Under the pieces are notes generated by a model, which worked only from the letters and a program-made list of their open reading frames with translations, ran no database searches and was not told where the DNA came from. This document shows positions 14,538 to 23,393 of a DNA stretch of 64,000 nt, one piece after another (the stretch's first letter is position 1; each line of letters starts with the position of its first letter). The stretch is from Scleromatobacter humisilvae (lineage in GTDB: Bacteria > Pseudomonadota > Gammaproteobacteria > Burkholderiales > Burkholderiaceae_C). The position numbers and the translations under genes were made by a program. The stretch covers positions 124,001 through 188,000 of the forward strand of contig NZ_JAJLJH010000004.1 of NCBI RefSeq assembly GCF_023231945.1. The letters are read 5' to 3'.

Positions 14538-16649
14538 ATGCGTATCGACGCACACGAGAACGCCGACAAAGTCCGACTCCGTCGCGAACCTGGCGGCGCA
14601 CTGCGCAGCAACTTCAAGCCGTCGTCCGGCCAGTACGCGCTCAACGGCAAGAGCCGGGAGGCCTACATTTCCGGCCTGGAACGCCAGCGCGATCAGCTCT
14701 TCTCGACTGGCGACAAAGATGGTGCCAAGCGGTATGCCATCCAAGCCGAATTCGAGCGCGCCTCACAGGTGGCCGACAACCATCAGCGCCTGGCCGACGC
14801 GTCCAAGGTGCAAGCTTTCAATGACGACCACGAACGCCGCGCACAGGAGGCGCGCGCGCAGATGACTCAAACCCAGCTCAAGATGGCCGAGCTGGACAAG
14901 CGGACGCACTCCGAATGGGAATCGACCGCGCAGATTCGCACCGACCACTACTTCACCGAGGCGGAGCTGCGGAACGCCGAGGAGCGCAAGCTGGCTGAGC
15001 AATTGTCCGCGGAGCGCAACAAGGAGGACTACCAAGCTCGAGTCGAAGCCCGTGAGCAGAATTACCGCGAACGCATCGCGCCCGAGCACCAGAAAGACTA
15101 CGACTCGCTCGTCGACGACGTCCGCCGGCGCTTTGCGAACACCCATGGCAAGGACCCCGACACCTACGCAATGTCCGACCGTGAGCGAGAGCTCTCGCAC
15201 AAGTTCATCGTCGACCAAGGCTACGGGCAAGACATGCGCTCGCAGGAAAACCGGATTCACGAAGTCAATTCTCAGGAGTCGCAGCCGTCTCAGCACGACG
15301 CGCCTCGTCTCGACCCGAAACGGTTCATTGCAGAAACTGACCGTGCGGCCGACGAAAGCCCGCGCAATGACCAGTACCTCCGCCAGCCCGCCTCTGACGA
15401 GCAAGCGCAGCGCCGTGAGCTTGTTGAATCGGAGCTCCTTCGCGAAGCGGGCTACAAGGTCGAGCGCCACGCTGACCACATCGCTTACAGCAGGGACGAT
15501 GCGGAGAAGCCCGCCGTTCGCGACTACGGGCATCGCATTTCGGCCGACCCGAAGCAGATGCAGAGCGAAGAAGCACGCCGCGATGTCATCAGCATGGTTG
15601 CTGAGCGCTTTCCGAATGGTTTCGAGATTCGCACAGCCCACGAGGAGCGCAAGCAGGAGTACGCTCGTGAGGCGGTTCGCCAGGGCCTCGGCGACAGGGT
15701 AAAGAACCCTGAGCTGCTCGAATTCATCAAGGACTACAAGCAGCAGTACGCCGAAGAACAGCGGGCTCAGCGCAACGACCAGCCGCAGCGCGAGGCAAAC
15801 GCCCAGGCGGAGGCTCGGGCTGAGCGCCAGGCGGAAGCACCTGGTGAGCGGCCAATTCAGGCCGAAGGTCCGGTGCAAGAGCGCGCCCAGGTGCCGGAGA
15901 TGCCCCAGCGCGATGCGGGCCGTCTGGAACGCCGTGAACAACAGCGTCAGGATGCACAGCTGAAGCTTGACGTTCTCAGCAACCAGTCGAACCTGACCGA
16001 CACGCAGAGCGAAGCCTTCCGCGCTGGCCTGGATGCATCGCGCGGGACGAACGACCCGCAGCTGCGCCGCGAACAGGAAATGGAAGCCCACCGCCAGGCT
16101 GACGACGGCCTCAAGGCGAACGAGCAGCTGGCGCGGCGCGCTGAGCAGCCGCGGTCAGAGCCTGCGCGTGAGGCGCCCCAGGAGGCACCGGCGCAACGCA
16201 ATGACCAGCCCGAGGTCGACTGGGGCCAGCATGCGTCCGACCCCACGGACTGGCAGGTTCGTGAAATGCAGCGCGAGCGCGCCCTTCAGGAGCAAGCCGC
16301 CGCACAAAGCATCAACAACCCGATGCTCGGCCCGACGCCGCTTCCGCCGACGCAGCCGCCTGACCGCGCCGAAGAAGTTCAGGAGCATGCTGGGCAAGAG
16401 GAGGTTCAGTCTGAGGCCCAGGGCGAGACCGAATCGGAAACGGAAAGCGAGGTCGAGCGTGAAGAGGAAGCGGAGGGCGCCGAAGGCCACGGCGAGCTAG
16501 ACCTCTCGCACCTTCCTGAGGACATGCGCGAACAAGTGCGTGAACAGGTGCGTGAGTCCATGGAACGCGAGGCGCAGCTGGCCGCTCAACTCGAGGCGCA
16601 GCGTCAGGAGCAAGAGACCCAGCGCCAATCGAACTTCCAATCGCAATGA
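14538..16649 (+). CDS. Long charged coiled-coil protein with LPD7-like segment
   Basis: A 703-residue hydrophilic protein, very rich in Gln, Glu, Arg and Ala. Residues about 1-190 are helical. A compact segment at about 295-395 (Y-K-V-E-R-H-A-D-H-I-A-Y ... F-P-N-G-F-E-I ... N-P-E-L-L-E-F) resembles the LPD7 domain found in relaxases and polyvalent proteins of mobile elements. The rest, to about 700, is low-complexity coiled coil ending in a strongly acidic tract. It may be a DNA-processing accessory protein loaded with the relaxase or sent into the recipient. That role is inferred, and the LPD7 match needs a profile search. Confidence 0.55.
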   Translation: MRIDAHENADKVRLRREPGGALRSNFKPSSGQYALNGKSREAYISGLERQRDQLFSTGDKDGAKRYAIQAEFERASQVADNHQRLADASKVQAFNDDHERRAQEARAQMTQTQLKMAELDKRTHSEWESTAQIRTDHYFTEAELRNAEERKLAEQLSAERNKEDYQARVEAREQNYRERIAPEHQKDYDSLVDDVRRRFANTHGKDPDTYAMSDRERELSHKFIVDQGYGQDMRSQENRIHEVNSQESQPSQHDAPRLDPKRFIAETDRAADESPRNDQYLRQPASDEQAQRRELVESELLREAGYKVERHADHIAYSRDDAEKPAVRDYGHRISADPKQMQSEEARRDVISMVAERFPNGFEIRTAHEERKQEYAREAVRQGLGDRVKNPELLEFIKDYKQQYAEEQRAQRNDQPQREANAQAEARAERQAEAPGERPIQAEGPVQERAQVPEMPQRDAGRLERREQQRQDAQLKLDVLSNQSNLTDTQSEAFRAGLDASRGTNDPQLRREQEMEAHRQADDGLKANEQLARRAEQPRSEPAREAPQEAPAQRNDQPEVDWGQHASDPTDWQVREMQRERALQEQAAAQSINNPMLGPTPLPPTQPPDRAEEVQEHAGQEEVQSEAQGETESETESEVEREEEAEGAEGHGELDLSHLPEDMREQVREQVRESMEREAQLAAQLEAQRQEQETQRQSNFQSQ

Positions 16650-16873
16650 GCAAGGTCACTTCTGCACTCGAGGCCGTCCCCGCGCTGGCGGCCGACAAGC
16701 TCAAACGCATTTGCGTCCATGTCTCTCAGCAGCATCTGGCTGACGCCAAACGTCTCAGCAAGGTGCTGCTCTCTTCGGAGGGCAAGAAGCTCACGACGTC
16801 GGCTGTCCTGCGCTTAGCGCAGGACAAGGGGCTCGAGTTCCTCCTGCAAGGACTGAACGAAGGCGCGCATTGA
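16646..16873 (+). CDS. Small helical accessory protein
   Basis: A 75-residue protein whose ATG overlaps the stop of the coiled-coil gene (ATGA). Its helices (A-D-K-L-K-R-I-C-V-H-V, then L-T-T-S-A-V-L-R-L-A-Q-D-K-G) look like a ribbon-helix-helix or small DNA-binding fold, which would suit a relaxosome accessory factor. Not recognised with certainty. Confidence 0.5.
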   Translation: MSKVTSALEAVPALAADKLKRICVHVSQQHLADAKRLSKVLLSSEGKKLTTSAVLRLAQDKGLEFLLQGLNEGAH

Positions 16874-16905
16874 CTTATTGACGCCAATGTGCTACAATAG
16901 GCATA
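16870..16905 (+). promoter_or_regulatory. Extended -10 promoter/operator, copy 5
   Basis: TTGACT (16870-16875), exactly 17 bases ending TGTGC, TACAAT (16893-16898), then AGGCATAC. This is the best match to a sigma70 promoter in the set. It drives the lipoprotein and pilus genes from 16932 onward. Confidence 0.75.
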
Positions 16906-16931
16906 CGATGAATTTAAAGGAGAACGACCGA

Positions 16932-17279
16932 ATGAACCGAACCGCGAAACTCCGCGCAGTTCGCTGTGTGGTCGCCGCGCTGTCGGTGGCCATCGGCGGC
17001 GTCGCATCAGCCCAAGTCTGCTGCAAGAAGCCTGCCGACACCACGGCGGCCGCGCCCGCGCCCTCTCCGGCTCCTGCTGCAGTCCCCGCGCCCACCACGG
17101 CAACCTCGTCGGCGTCGGCTGCCTCGACGCCCCCGAAGCCTGCCGCATCCACTGCGAAGACCTCGAGGCCTGCCCAGAAGCCCTTCGCGGCCGCCAAGCC
17201 TGCGCCGAAGTTCGCGTCGGCCCAAAGCCTGGTGCTCATTCAATCGATGACCAGCGCACTGGGAGGTGCCAAGCAATGA
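16932..17279 (+). CDS. Exported Pro/Ala-rich protein
   Basis: 115 residues with a Sec signal peptide (about 1-27, ending A-S-A-Q), two adjacent cysteines at the mature start and a Pro/Ala/Thr/Ser-rich tract as seen in periplasm-spanning linkers. The ATG is set by AAAGGAG eleven bases upstream. The stop overlaps the next ATG. Likely an envelope component of the transfer or pilus system; family unknown. Confidence 0.6.
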   Translation: MNRTAKLRAVRCVVAALSVAIGGVASAQVCCKKPADTTAAAPAPSPAPAAVPAPTTATSSASAASTPPKPAASTAKTSRPAQKPFAAAKPAPKFASAQSLVLIQSMTSALGGAKQ

Positions 17280-17881
17280 TGTCCCGCACCCTCATCCTCG
17301 CTGCTTCGATTTCGACTCTCCTGCTGGCCGGCTGCGACACGACCGCCCTGCAGCGCCAAGCGCAGAGCGCCGTTACGTCCGTGCAGGCTGCCGTCACGCC
17401 TAGGGAGGTGATGACCTACAAGGCCTATGCCGATGCAGCGCGCCCCGTGCTCGACGCGACCAACGGCGTGATGAAGCACGCCGGCTACGCACCTCGCGTG
17501 GAGGTCGGCAACGTCACCTTCCGCGACTCCATCGGCCGCCGCTACGACTCGCCGCTGATTGCCAAGACGTTCCGGTTCGCGGTTCCCCAAGACGCCGTCG
17601 ACGCCGAGTCGAAGGAGCTGCAGCCGATGTTCGCTGCCCTGGGTGCGCGACTGGTCGAGTGGAACGCCGTCGAGGCGCTCGAGCTCATCGCGGTGTCCTC
17701 CGACAACGAGGGTGCGGACTACCTGGTCACGCAGATGCACAAGGCGGCGCCGGGCCTCAAGGTTACGAAGCAAGTGGGCCCCCTCGCCTCGGCCGGCTAT
17801 TCCGGCATCGAGATGCGGATGGTCAACACCAACCTGAATCGTCAACTCGCAGCTTCGACCACGGCCTCGGCCGCCAAGTGA
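17276..17881 (+). CDS. Lipoprotein (201 aa)
   Basis: The signal peptide ends in the lipobox L-L-L-A-G-C, so the protein is lipidated at Cys20 and probably sits in the outer membrane. The mature part is mixed alpha/beta. The ATG overlaps the upstream stop (ATGA). Small lipoproteins are standard parts of type IV secretion cores; the placement supports that, but I cannot name the family. Confidence 0.65.
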   Translation: MMSRTLILAASISTLLLAGCDTTALQRQAQSAVTSVQAAVTPREVMTYKAYADAARPVLDATNGVMKHAGYAPRVEVGNVTFRDSIGRRYDSPLIAKTFRFAVPQDAVDAESKELQPMFAALGARLVEWNAVEALELIAVSSDNEGADYLVTQMHKAAPGLKVTKQVGPLASAGYSGIEMRMVNTNLNRQLAASTTASAAK

Positions 17882-17913
17882 CCGTCTACATCAACTGAAC
17901 AAGGAGATTTCGT

Positions 17914-18420
17914 TTGAACCTCAACCTCAACAAGCGCCACACCGCCCTGCTGGCGGCGATGATGTTTTCGGCAGCTCCCCTCGTGGGTTGCGGCGGGAGC
18001 GACGACGTCGTGCAGCCGGTCGCGCCGAAGGCCTCGGTATCGGCGGTGTCCTTCAAGGACATGCCCGCCGACGCCGGTTCCATCCAGTCCGTCACGGTGA
18101 CCAACACGGACTCGACGGCCAAGGCATTCAACGTTGCCGTGACGTCGACTTCGCAGACCGGGGCCTTCCACGTCATCGACAACAGCTGCGCGAGTTCGGT
18201 TCCGGCCGGCCAGACGTGCGCCATCAGCGTGGTCTTCTTCCCGGCCGCAACGCTCACCAGCTACAGCGCCAACCTGGCGATTTCTCCCCTGGACGAGCCC
18301 ACCGCGGTAACCACCGTCGCTCTGACCGGCAACACCACGTCCGAAGCGCAGCCCATCCAGACCTGCGCTGCTGGCCTGGTCTACGTCAGCTCGTGGGGCG
18401 TCTGCCTCATTGCCGGCTGA
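17914..18420 (+). CDS. Lipoprotein with Ig-like (choice-of-anchor-type) domain
   Basis: 168 residues with a lipobox A-P-L-V-G-C. After a short linker comes a beta-sandwich-like domain with T-V-T-N-T and S-C-A-S-S-V-P-A-G-Q-T-C-A-I-S-V-V-F motifs, typical of ASPM/SPD-2/Hydin-like Ig domains in surface proteins. Four cysteines probably pair. The start is TTG, placed by AAGGAG ten bases upstream. It shares an operon with the other envelope proteins. Confidence 0.6.
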   Translation: MNLNLNKRHTALLAAMMFSAAPLVGCGGSDDVVQPVAPKASVSAVSFKDMPADAGSIQSVTVTNTDSTAKAFNVAVTSTSQTGAFHVIDNSCASSVPAGQTCAISVVFFPAATLTSYSANLAISPLDEPTAVTTVALTGNTTSEAQPIQTCAAGLVYVSSWGVCLIAG

Positions 18421-18470
18421 CTTCTGCTCCCGAGCTCCCGAATCAATCCTCATCATCAAAGGAGAACCAC

Positions 18471-19013
18471 ATGAAACAAATCGCCCTCGCCTCCCTCATC
18501 GCTGCCAGCCTGCTCGGTCTTTCCGGTGGCGCCAGCGCCACCGACCTGTCTGGCGCCGGCTTCACGTCGGCCCAACTGCGCAGTGGCCTGGACGTGTTCG
18601 AAGGGACCCTGACCAATCTGCTGGCCGCAACGGAGAACAAGGCCGAAGGCGGCAGCAACCTGGGCACCGGCATTGGCGCGGTAGCTGGCGGCATCGCCGG
18701 CAATGCGGTAGGCCCCAAGAGCAACGGCGCCGCAAGGGCGCTGACCACGATCTTCGGCGCCGTCGCCGGCGGCCTGGTCGGGCACGCTGTGACCAGCGCA
18801 GGCCAGACCGCGGTGTGCACCCAGACGTTCGTCGTGCGCTTCGAGCGCCCCGTCGTGGACCACGGCGTTCAGAAGGAGGAGATGGCTTACGCGCAGGAAT
18901 GCCCGCCGCTCGACAAAAACGGCCAGCCGCTCTACAGCTACGTCATCGGGCAGAAGGTGCAAGTGCTGATTGCCAAGCTCGACCGCACGGCCCGCGTGGT
19001 GCCCGCACAGTAA
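18471..19013 (+). CDS. Glycine-zipper envelope protein
   Basis: 180 residues with a Sec signal peptide (about 1-23). Residues about 60-110 form two Gly/Ala-rich helices with G-x-x-x-G spacing (G-T-G-I-G-A-V-A-G-G-I-A-G-N and F-G-A-V-A-G-G-L-V-G-H), as in the 17 kDa surface-antigen/SlyB-type glycine zippers. A C-terminal domain with two cysteines follows. AAAGGAGAA precedes the ATG. Probably an outer-membrane protein; its exact role in this operon is unknown. Confidence 0.65.
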   Translation: MKQIALASLIAASLLGLSGGASATDLSGAGFTSAQLRSGLDVFEGTLTNLLAATENKAEGGSNLGTGIGAVAGGIAGNAVGPKSNGAARALTTIFGAVAGGLVGHAVTSAGQTAVCTQTFVVRFERPVVDHGVQKEEMAYAQECPPLDKNGQPLYSYVIGQKVQVLIAKLDRTARVVPAQ

Positions 19014-19071
19014 ACGCACGCGCGCCGGCAGCTGGTCCGCCACCAGCGTACAGAAATGGAGGGCCTATCCC

Positions 19072-19599
19072 ATGAAGTTCAAACAGCTTGCCGCACTCGC
19101 CGCGGCCACCGTCCTGGCGCTCGGGGCGTCCGTGTCGATGGCGGACACGTCTACGGGCAATTTCGACGTTTCCGGCACCTTCACGGCGTCGTGCAGTTTC
19201 ACCGCACCGTCGTTCGCGCTGGGCAGCGTCGACCTGAGCACGTACATCTACAACCCTGGCGGCCCGTTCGAGCACCTTCGCATCCCGGTGGTCGTGAACG
19301 TCACCTGCAACGCCAGCACGGTTCCCTGGACCATCTTCAACTCGAGCGGCCAGTCCATGACCGACGTCCTGACCATCGGCAGCGATACGTCGAACACGAT
19401 GTGCCTGGCCAATGACGCGTCGACGACGAGCATCGCCGTATGCCCCGATGCGACCGCAACTGGCACCAACATCATCGGCGGAGCGGGCACGAAGGCCCGG
19501 AACGCCTTGCTGCTGGTGCACAGCAACAGCCCGACGGTCAAGGCTTTCCGCGGCAACGGCGCCCTGAGCGGAACACTGCCCCTGACGCTGGCGTTTTGA
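19072..19599 (+). CDS. Chaperone-usher pilus subunit (spore-coat-U/Csu type)
   Basis: 175 residues with a Sec signal peptide (ending S-V-S-M-A-D). The mature sequence has F-T-A-S-C and later cysteines in the spacing of Csu/spore coat U pilins. It ends in an alternating hydrophobic strand L-S-G-T-L-P-L-T-L-A-F, which fits donor-strand exchange. The next two genes encode the chaperone and usher with overlapping stops and starts. Only one subunit gene is present and no tip adhesin is seen. Confidence 0.7.
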   Translation: MKFKQLAALAAATVLALGASVSMADTSTGNFDVSGTFTASCSFTAPSFALGSVDLSTYIYNPGGPFEHLRIPVVVNVTCNASTVPWTIFNSSGQSMTDVLTIGSDTSNTMCLANDASTTSIAVCPDATATGTNIIGGAGTKARNALLLVHSNSPTVKAFRGNGALSGTLPLTLAF

Positions 19600-20198
19600 T
19601 GGTGATGGGCTTCGCACGCCGCATTCTGCTCGCGGGCGCCATCTCGGCGGCCACCAGTGCGAATGCCATCTCGCTTTCGCCGGTCAAGCTCGACCTGCCG
19701 GCAGGCCAGAGGGCAGTCGCATTGGGCGTCACAAACGACTCGATGTCCCCGCGTACCTACGACGTGCGAATCCTCAAGTGGGTGAGCACTTCCGGTGACG
19801 GCACGTTCGATTCGACCAGCGCGGTCATCACTGCGCGACCTGTCATCAATATTCCGCCGGGTCAAACGGCGACGATTCGCGTTGCGGTACTTCAGCGCAG
19901 CGCGGCGCCCGCGGACTACTACCGCGTCTTCGTCGAAGATATCACTCCGGTGTCGCAGGCTTCGGAGTCGGTACGCATGCGCTACTCCCTGCCGATGCAG
20001 GTCATGAACTCGCGCCTCGCCAAGGGAAGTCTGCAGCGCGTTGACGGTGCCCTCATCAACTCCGGCACCGCGGCCGTCTTTGTCGCCGGCGTCAAGAAGG
20101 ACGGAACCTCCGACGTGTTCCGGTACCTGCTTCCTGGTGAGCGCTGGGAGACGAAATTCCTGCCAGAAGACCTCGACTGGACTTCCGGAATTCAATGA
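19599..20198 (+). CDS. Periplasmic pilus chaperone
   Basis: 199 residues. The signal peptide ends S-A-N-A, then the first Ig-like domain starts with I-S-L-S-P-V-K-L-D-L and continues to the G1-strand region Y-Y-R-V-F-V-E-D-I, as in FimC/PapD/CsuC chaperones that hold pilins until the usher takes them. Length is slightly short for the family (usually 220-240). The ATG overlaps the upstream stop (TGATG). Confidence 0.75.
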   Translation: MVMGFARRILLAGAISAATSANAISLSPVKLDLPAGQRAVALGVTNDSMSPRTYDVRILKWVSTSGDGTFDSTSAVITARPVINIPPGQTATIRVAVLQRSAAPADYYRVFVEDITPVSQASESVRMRYSLPMQVMNSRLAKGSLQRVDGALINSGTAAVFVAGVKKDGTSDVFRYLLPGERWETKFLPEDLDWTSGIQ

Positions 20199-22366
20199 CG
20201 GGTTGGGTTCGCGCTCTCCGGCCGCGATGCATTGCCGCGGCGGCGGCCCTGTCCTGCGGCTTTGCCGCGGCTACTCCGCTGCCGGTGCGAATCGTGCTTG
20301 AGAACGTCGGCGTCGCGACGCCGACGGGGTCGCGGCCGGCATTGATTGACCTGGTGGTTGATGCGTCCGGCGACAGCTACCTGGCGTCGCTCGCAGAGCT
20401 GCGTGGCCTTTCCCGTGTTCGCTGGAACCTGGTGGGTTCCGAGGCTGGCCAAGTCCGCCTGGCCGACCTTGGCGTCGTTCGATATGACGAGCTCTCCGGC
20501 GAGCTGCACGTGACCGTCCGCTCCGAGCTCCTGCAACCTCAAGTGGTCGGAATGGGTTCCATCCAGACGGTCATCCCGGACTCAGCGCCGGCGAGTGCCG
20601 CATTCATTGACTACGACCTGCAGACTCAGATTCTCAACAACCGCACTCAGTGCGGACTCCTGCTCAACGGCGTTGAGTACATCGGACTCAATCGCATCGA
20701 GCTCTCAGGCTCCACCGGCGACAGTCAAGGTACTCGTCTGTACCAGGCCCACCTCGTGCGCGAGAGCCTCGAGGATTCAAGCCTCCTCGAGGCCGGCTCG
20801 GTCGTCGGCATGGCAGGCGCTCGCGGCAACCCCGCTGCCATGGTCGGCATCGGCATGCGCCGAGACCAAAGCGTCACGCCCGGCTTCATCACGGGCCCGC
20901 AGCTGCGCGTAAATGGCGTTTCCTCTGGCCAGTCGACTGTCGACGTTCTCATCGACAACCAACGGGTCTCCTCCGCCCAGGTCAGCGCCGGGTCATTCAG
21001 CGTCGTCGCCCAGCCAATCGCGGAGGCTGGCGTCGCCCAGGTCGTAGTTCGCGACGAGCTTGGTCAGCAGCAGGTTGTAAGCGCGCAGCTGTTCAGCAAT
21101 CCAATGTTGCTCGAGGTCGGCCAGTCGGAATACGGGGCTTGGGTCGGTGGACTCAACACTGAGAATTTGAAGTCGCAAGGTAGCGCTGCCATTGGCTACT
21201 ACCGGCGTGGACTGACACGGTGGCTCACCGCGGAGACAAGCTACGAAGGCTCCTTGGCCACCGAGGTGGCGCCTGCGATTTCGCGCTTGGCGTTCAGCGC
21301 CGACGTCGCGACGATGGCCGGCGACCTGAGCGTTGACGTTCGAGGCCTCGGCGGTGCTGGCCAGGTGTCGATGACGTACTCAGCCGTCCACCGTGTCGGG
21401 GCGTGGACGGTCAACGCCGGTGGACAGGCCACTCACTCGGACGCCGGCTACTACAACGTGGGCGGCGGACTGGTTCAGCGCTACAACTACTCCGGGACTC
21501 TGGGTGCAAGTGCCTACGGCGGCTCGAGCTACGTCACGATGGCGCAGTCTCCGGCCGGAAAGCTGAAGCAGGTTGGCGGGTCCTACCGCCTCGACGCCAT
21601 CGGCGCGACCTTGTCTCTCTCGGTTTCGCGGTTTGAGTCCGGGACTCAGAAGTCCAACTCGGCCTTCCTCGGGCTCTCGATTCCATTCGGCGGCGGGGTC
21701 AGCGGCAACTTCACGACTCGCTCGAGTTCCGATGGCATCGTCAAGCGCGTCGCCATCAACGGTGCCATCGACCGGAACGTCTACGGCGGACTCTCCACCG
21801 AGGGAGTCCACGGTTTCGACCGGACTCAAGCTGATTTGACGGCCACCATGGGCCCCACGCGGCTGCTCGCCAACGTGGCGCAAGTCAACGGACAGCCTCT
21901 GGCTGCGCAGGCCTTCCTTCGTGGCAGCGTCGTACTCCATCGTGGTGGCGTGGCATTCGTGCCGACCCAATACTCTGATGGTGGCTTCGCGCTGGTCGAC
22001 CTTGGCGCACCGGGCGTCGTCGTCCGCAACTCCTTCGGCGCCAATGCAACGACCGATGCCGCGGGGTACGCGGTGGTGCCGATGCCGTCGCTGCGCAGCG
22101 TACAGCTGAGAATCGACCCTGATACCGCTCCTGACGGGCTCGACCTGAGCCCTGTACCGGCCGTCGCGTATCGCAAGGGCGCCTTCGAGTTCAGGCGCCG
22201 AGCCGTGCACGGCCAGTTCGTGCAAGTCGCGGGTCACACGACCGGAACCCTCGTGGTTGATGGCGTCGAGTACCCCGTAACCGACCGTGGTGCATGGGTC
22301 GAGTTGGCTTCCGGGCACTACGTTGGCCAAGCTGGTGGCGTGAGCGTCGACTTCACCGCTTTTTAA
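20195..22366 (+). CDS. Outer-membrane pilus usher (FimD/PapC/CsuD family)
   Basis: 723 residues with a signal peptide. It shows the usher order: N-terminal domain, a barrel with many alternating strands, a plug-like segment near 210-290, and C-terminal beta domains (Y-A-V-V-P-M-P-S-L-R and similar). Ushers secrete and assemble pilins from the chaperone. It is a little shorter than typical 780-850-residue ushers, in line with the Csu branch. ATGA overlap with the chaperone gene. A promoter of the transfer-region set follows its stop. Confidence 0.8.
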   Translation: MTGWVRALRPRCIAAAAALSCGFAAATPLPVRIVLENVGVATPTGSRPALIDLVVDASGDSYLASLAELRGLSRVRWNLVGSEAGQVRLADLGVVRYDELSGELHVTVRSELLQPQVVGMGSIQTVIPDSAPASAAFIDYDLQTQILNNRTQCGLLLNGVEYIGLNRIELSGSTGDSQGTRLYQAHLVRESLEDSSLLEAGSVVGMAGARGNPAAMVGIGMRRDQSVTPGFITGPQLRVNGVSSGQSTVDVLIDNQRVSSAQVSAGSFSVVAQPIAEAGVAQVVVRDELGQQQVVSAQLFSNPMLLEVGQSEYGAWVGGLNTENLKSQGSAAIGYYRRGLTRWLTAETSYEGSLATEVAPAISRLAFSADVATMAGDLSVDVRGLGGAGQVSMTYSAVHRVGAWTVNAGGQATHSDAGYYNVGGGLVQRYNYSGTLGASAYGGSSYVTMAQSPAGKLKQVGGSYRLDAIGATLSLSVSRFESGTQKSNSAFLGLSIPFGGGVSGNFTTRSSSDGIVKRVAINGAIDRNVYGGLSTEGVHGFDRTQADLTATMGPTRLLANVAQVNGQPLAAQAFLRGSVVLHRGGVAFVPTQYSDGGFALVDLGAPGVVVRNSFGANATTDAAGYAVVPMPSLRSVQLRIDPDTAPDGLDLSPVPAVAYRKGAFEFRRRAVHGQFVQVAGHTTGTLVVDGVEYPVTDRGAWVELASGHYVGQAGGVSVDFTAF

Positions 22367-22395
22367 CGCCTACTTATGTACTACAATACCCACAC
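22359..22395 (+). promoter_or_regulatory. Extended -10 promoter/operator, copy 6 (diverged)
   Basis: TGTAC-TACAAT (-10 at 22382-22387) with a weak -35 overlapping the usher stop. The downstream half of the inverted repeat is degraded to CCACAC. It serves the gene at 22424. Confidence 0.55.
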
Positions 22396-22423
22396 CTTTA
22401 TTCAGAGCACGAAGCCAGACACC

Positions 22424-22960
22424 ATGCAGCAAAACAACTCGGGCCAAGGAATTGGCCGCAGCCGCGCGGAGTACAAGACTGGCGAGCGTTCCGAAAAGGT
22501 CAAGCGCCTCAGCACTCGTGCGCCGACGCTCGTTGCGGCTTACATCAACCAAGTTGCGGCGACGGCGTCCTATGGGTATCGCTCAAAGGTGCAGATGCTG
22601 AGCATTTTGATGCACCGCTTTCTCGAGGACCGCCCCTGGGACAAGGAGCTGCACGGAAAGCATGCATTTCCATGGCATGGCAGCCGGGCGAAGAGCGAGG
22701 GGATTATTGACTTCCACATCGAGCTGCAGCCGGTGGTTGTCAATGGACGCACCGTCAGTGGAGCGACCGCTCGAACGAAGGTGGAGAAGGTTGCGACTGC
22801 CGAGGGCGTGAGCGGCGCGACCTTCGCGCTGACGTTTCTCTGGTGGGTCACCACGGTTGTCCATCCCGCGAAAGAGGCTGACCTTGCCGCTGCATTGAAA
22901 GCCCTGCCGCGTCCGGAAGTGGACGCGCGCTTCAAGGGCTTCGGCGCGCAGGCCGACTGA
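22424..22960 (+). CDS. Hypothetical protein, possible regulator (178 aa)
   Basis: A 178-residue soluble protein with a basic N-terminus and a helical segment (R-A-P-T-L-V-A-A-Y-I-N-Q-V) that could be a ribbon-helix-helix-like DNA-binding element. The C-terminal half contains F-A-L-T-F-L-W-W. No strong ribosome site precedes the ATG. As the last gene under the shared promoter type, it is a second candidate for a regulator of that set. Not recognised. Confidence 0.55.
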   Translation: MQQNNSGQGIGRSRAEYKTGERSEKVKRLSTRAPTLVAAYINQVAATASYGYRSKVQMLSILMHRFLEDRPWDKELHGKHAFPWHGSRAKSEGIIDFHIELQPVVVNGRTVSGATARTKVEKVATAEGVSGATFALTFLWWVTTVVHPAKEADLAAALKALPRPEVDARFKGFGAQAD

Positions 22961-22976
22961 CTAGTCAGAGCGTCGA

Positions 22977-23171
22977 CTAGCCTGCGACAGGCAGGTCGTA
23001 CTGCTGTCGCCATGCGCCATCGCGATGGCGGCTTCGATGGTATTCGAGCATGTCGACGTCCATCGGGCCGGCGCTCTCAACCCACGCGCTCTCAAGCTCC
23101 GCCAGTTGCTCGGGCAATCTACTCTTCGAAGCCAGAAGGAGTGCTTGATGTTCGTGCTGCGTAGCGTTCAT
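22977..23171 (-). CDS. Small hypothetical protein (64 aa)
   Basis: A 64-residue protein with a helical first half and a W-R-Q-Q-Y-D-L-P-V end. The ATG at 23171 is preferred; in-frame codons to 23210 cover an AT-rich patch (around 23190-23207) that looks like a -10 region on this strand. Convergent to the gene at 22424. Confidence 0.5.
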   Translation of the reverse strand: MNATQHEHQALLLASKSRLPEQLAELESAWVESAGPMDVDMLEYHRSRHRDGAWRQQYDLPVAG

Positions 23172-23393
23172 TGGCGTGTTCGTCGAGTGGATAAAATATA
23201 GTATACGCATCTGGTATGCCTGTGTCCACCTCCACTTTCTCCGTCGAAGCTTCGTCCGCCAAATACGTCACGAAGTCTTGTGCGTTTCCGCCTAGCCTTG
23301 AAGCCTGCATGCGTGTACGCATCCCTCTCCCGAACGACGGCGCTACCATCGGGACGCGACACGCATAATGCGCGCCGATGACCCGGGCATGCA

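Noticed and set aside
14763-16091. A 442-codon minus-strand frame rich in Leu/Val
   Set aside because: It looks like a membrane protein only because it mirrors the Gln/Glu-rich coiled-coil gene.
22957-22968. Palindrome CTGACTAGTCAG as an operator
   Set aside because: It overlaps the stop codon of the 22424 gene between convergent genes and has no second copy. Probably incidental or part of a weak stem.
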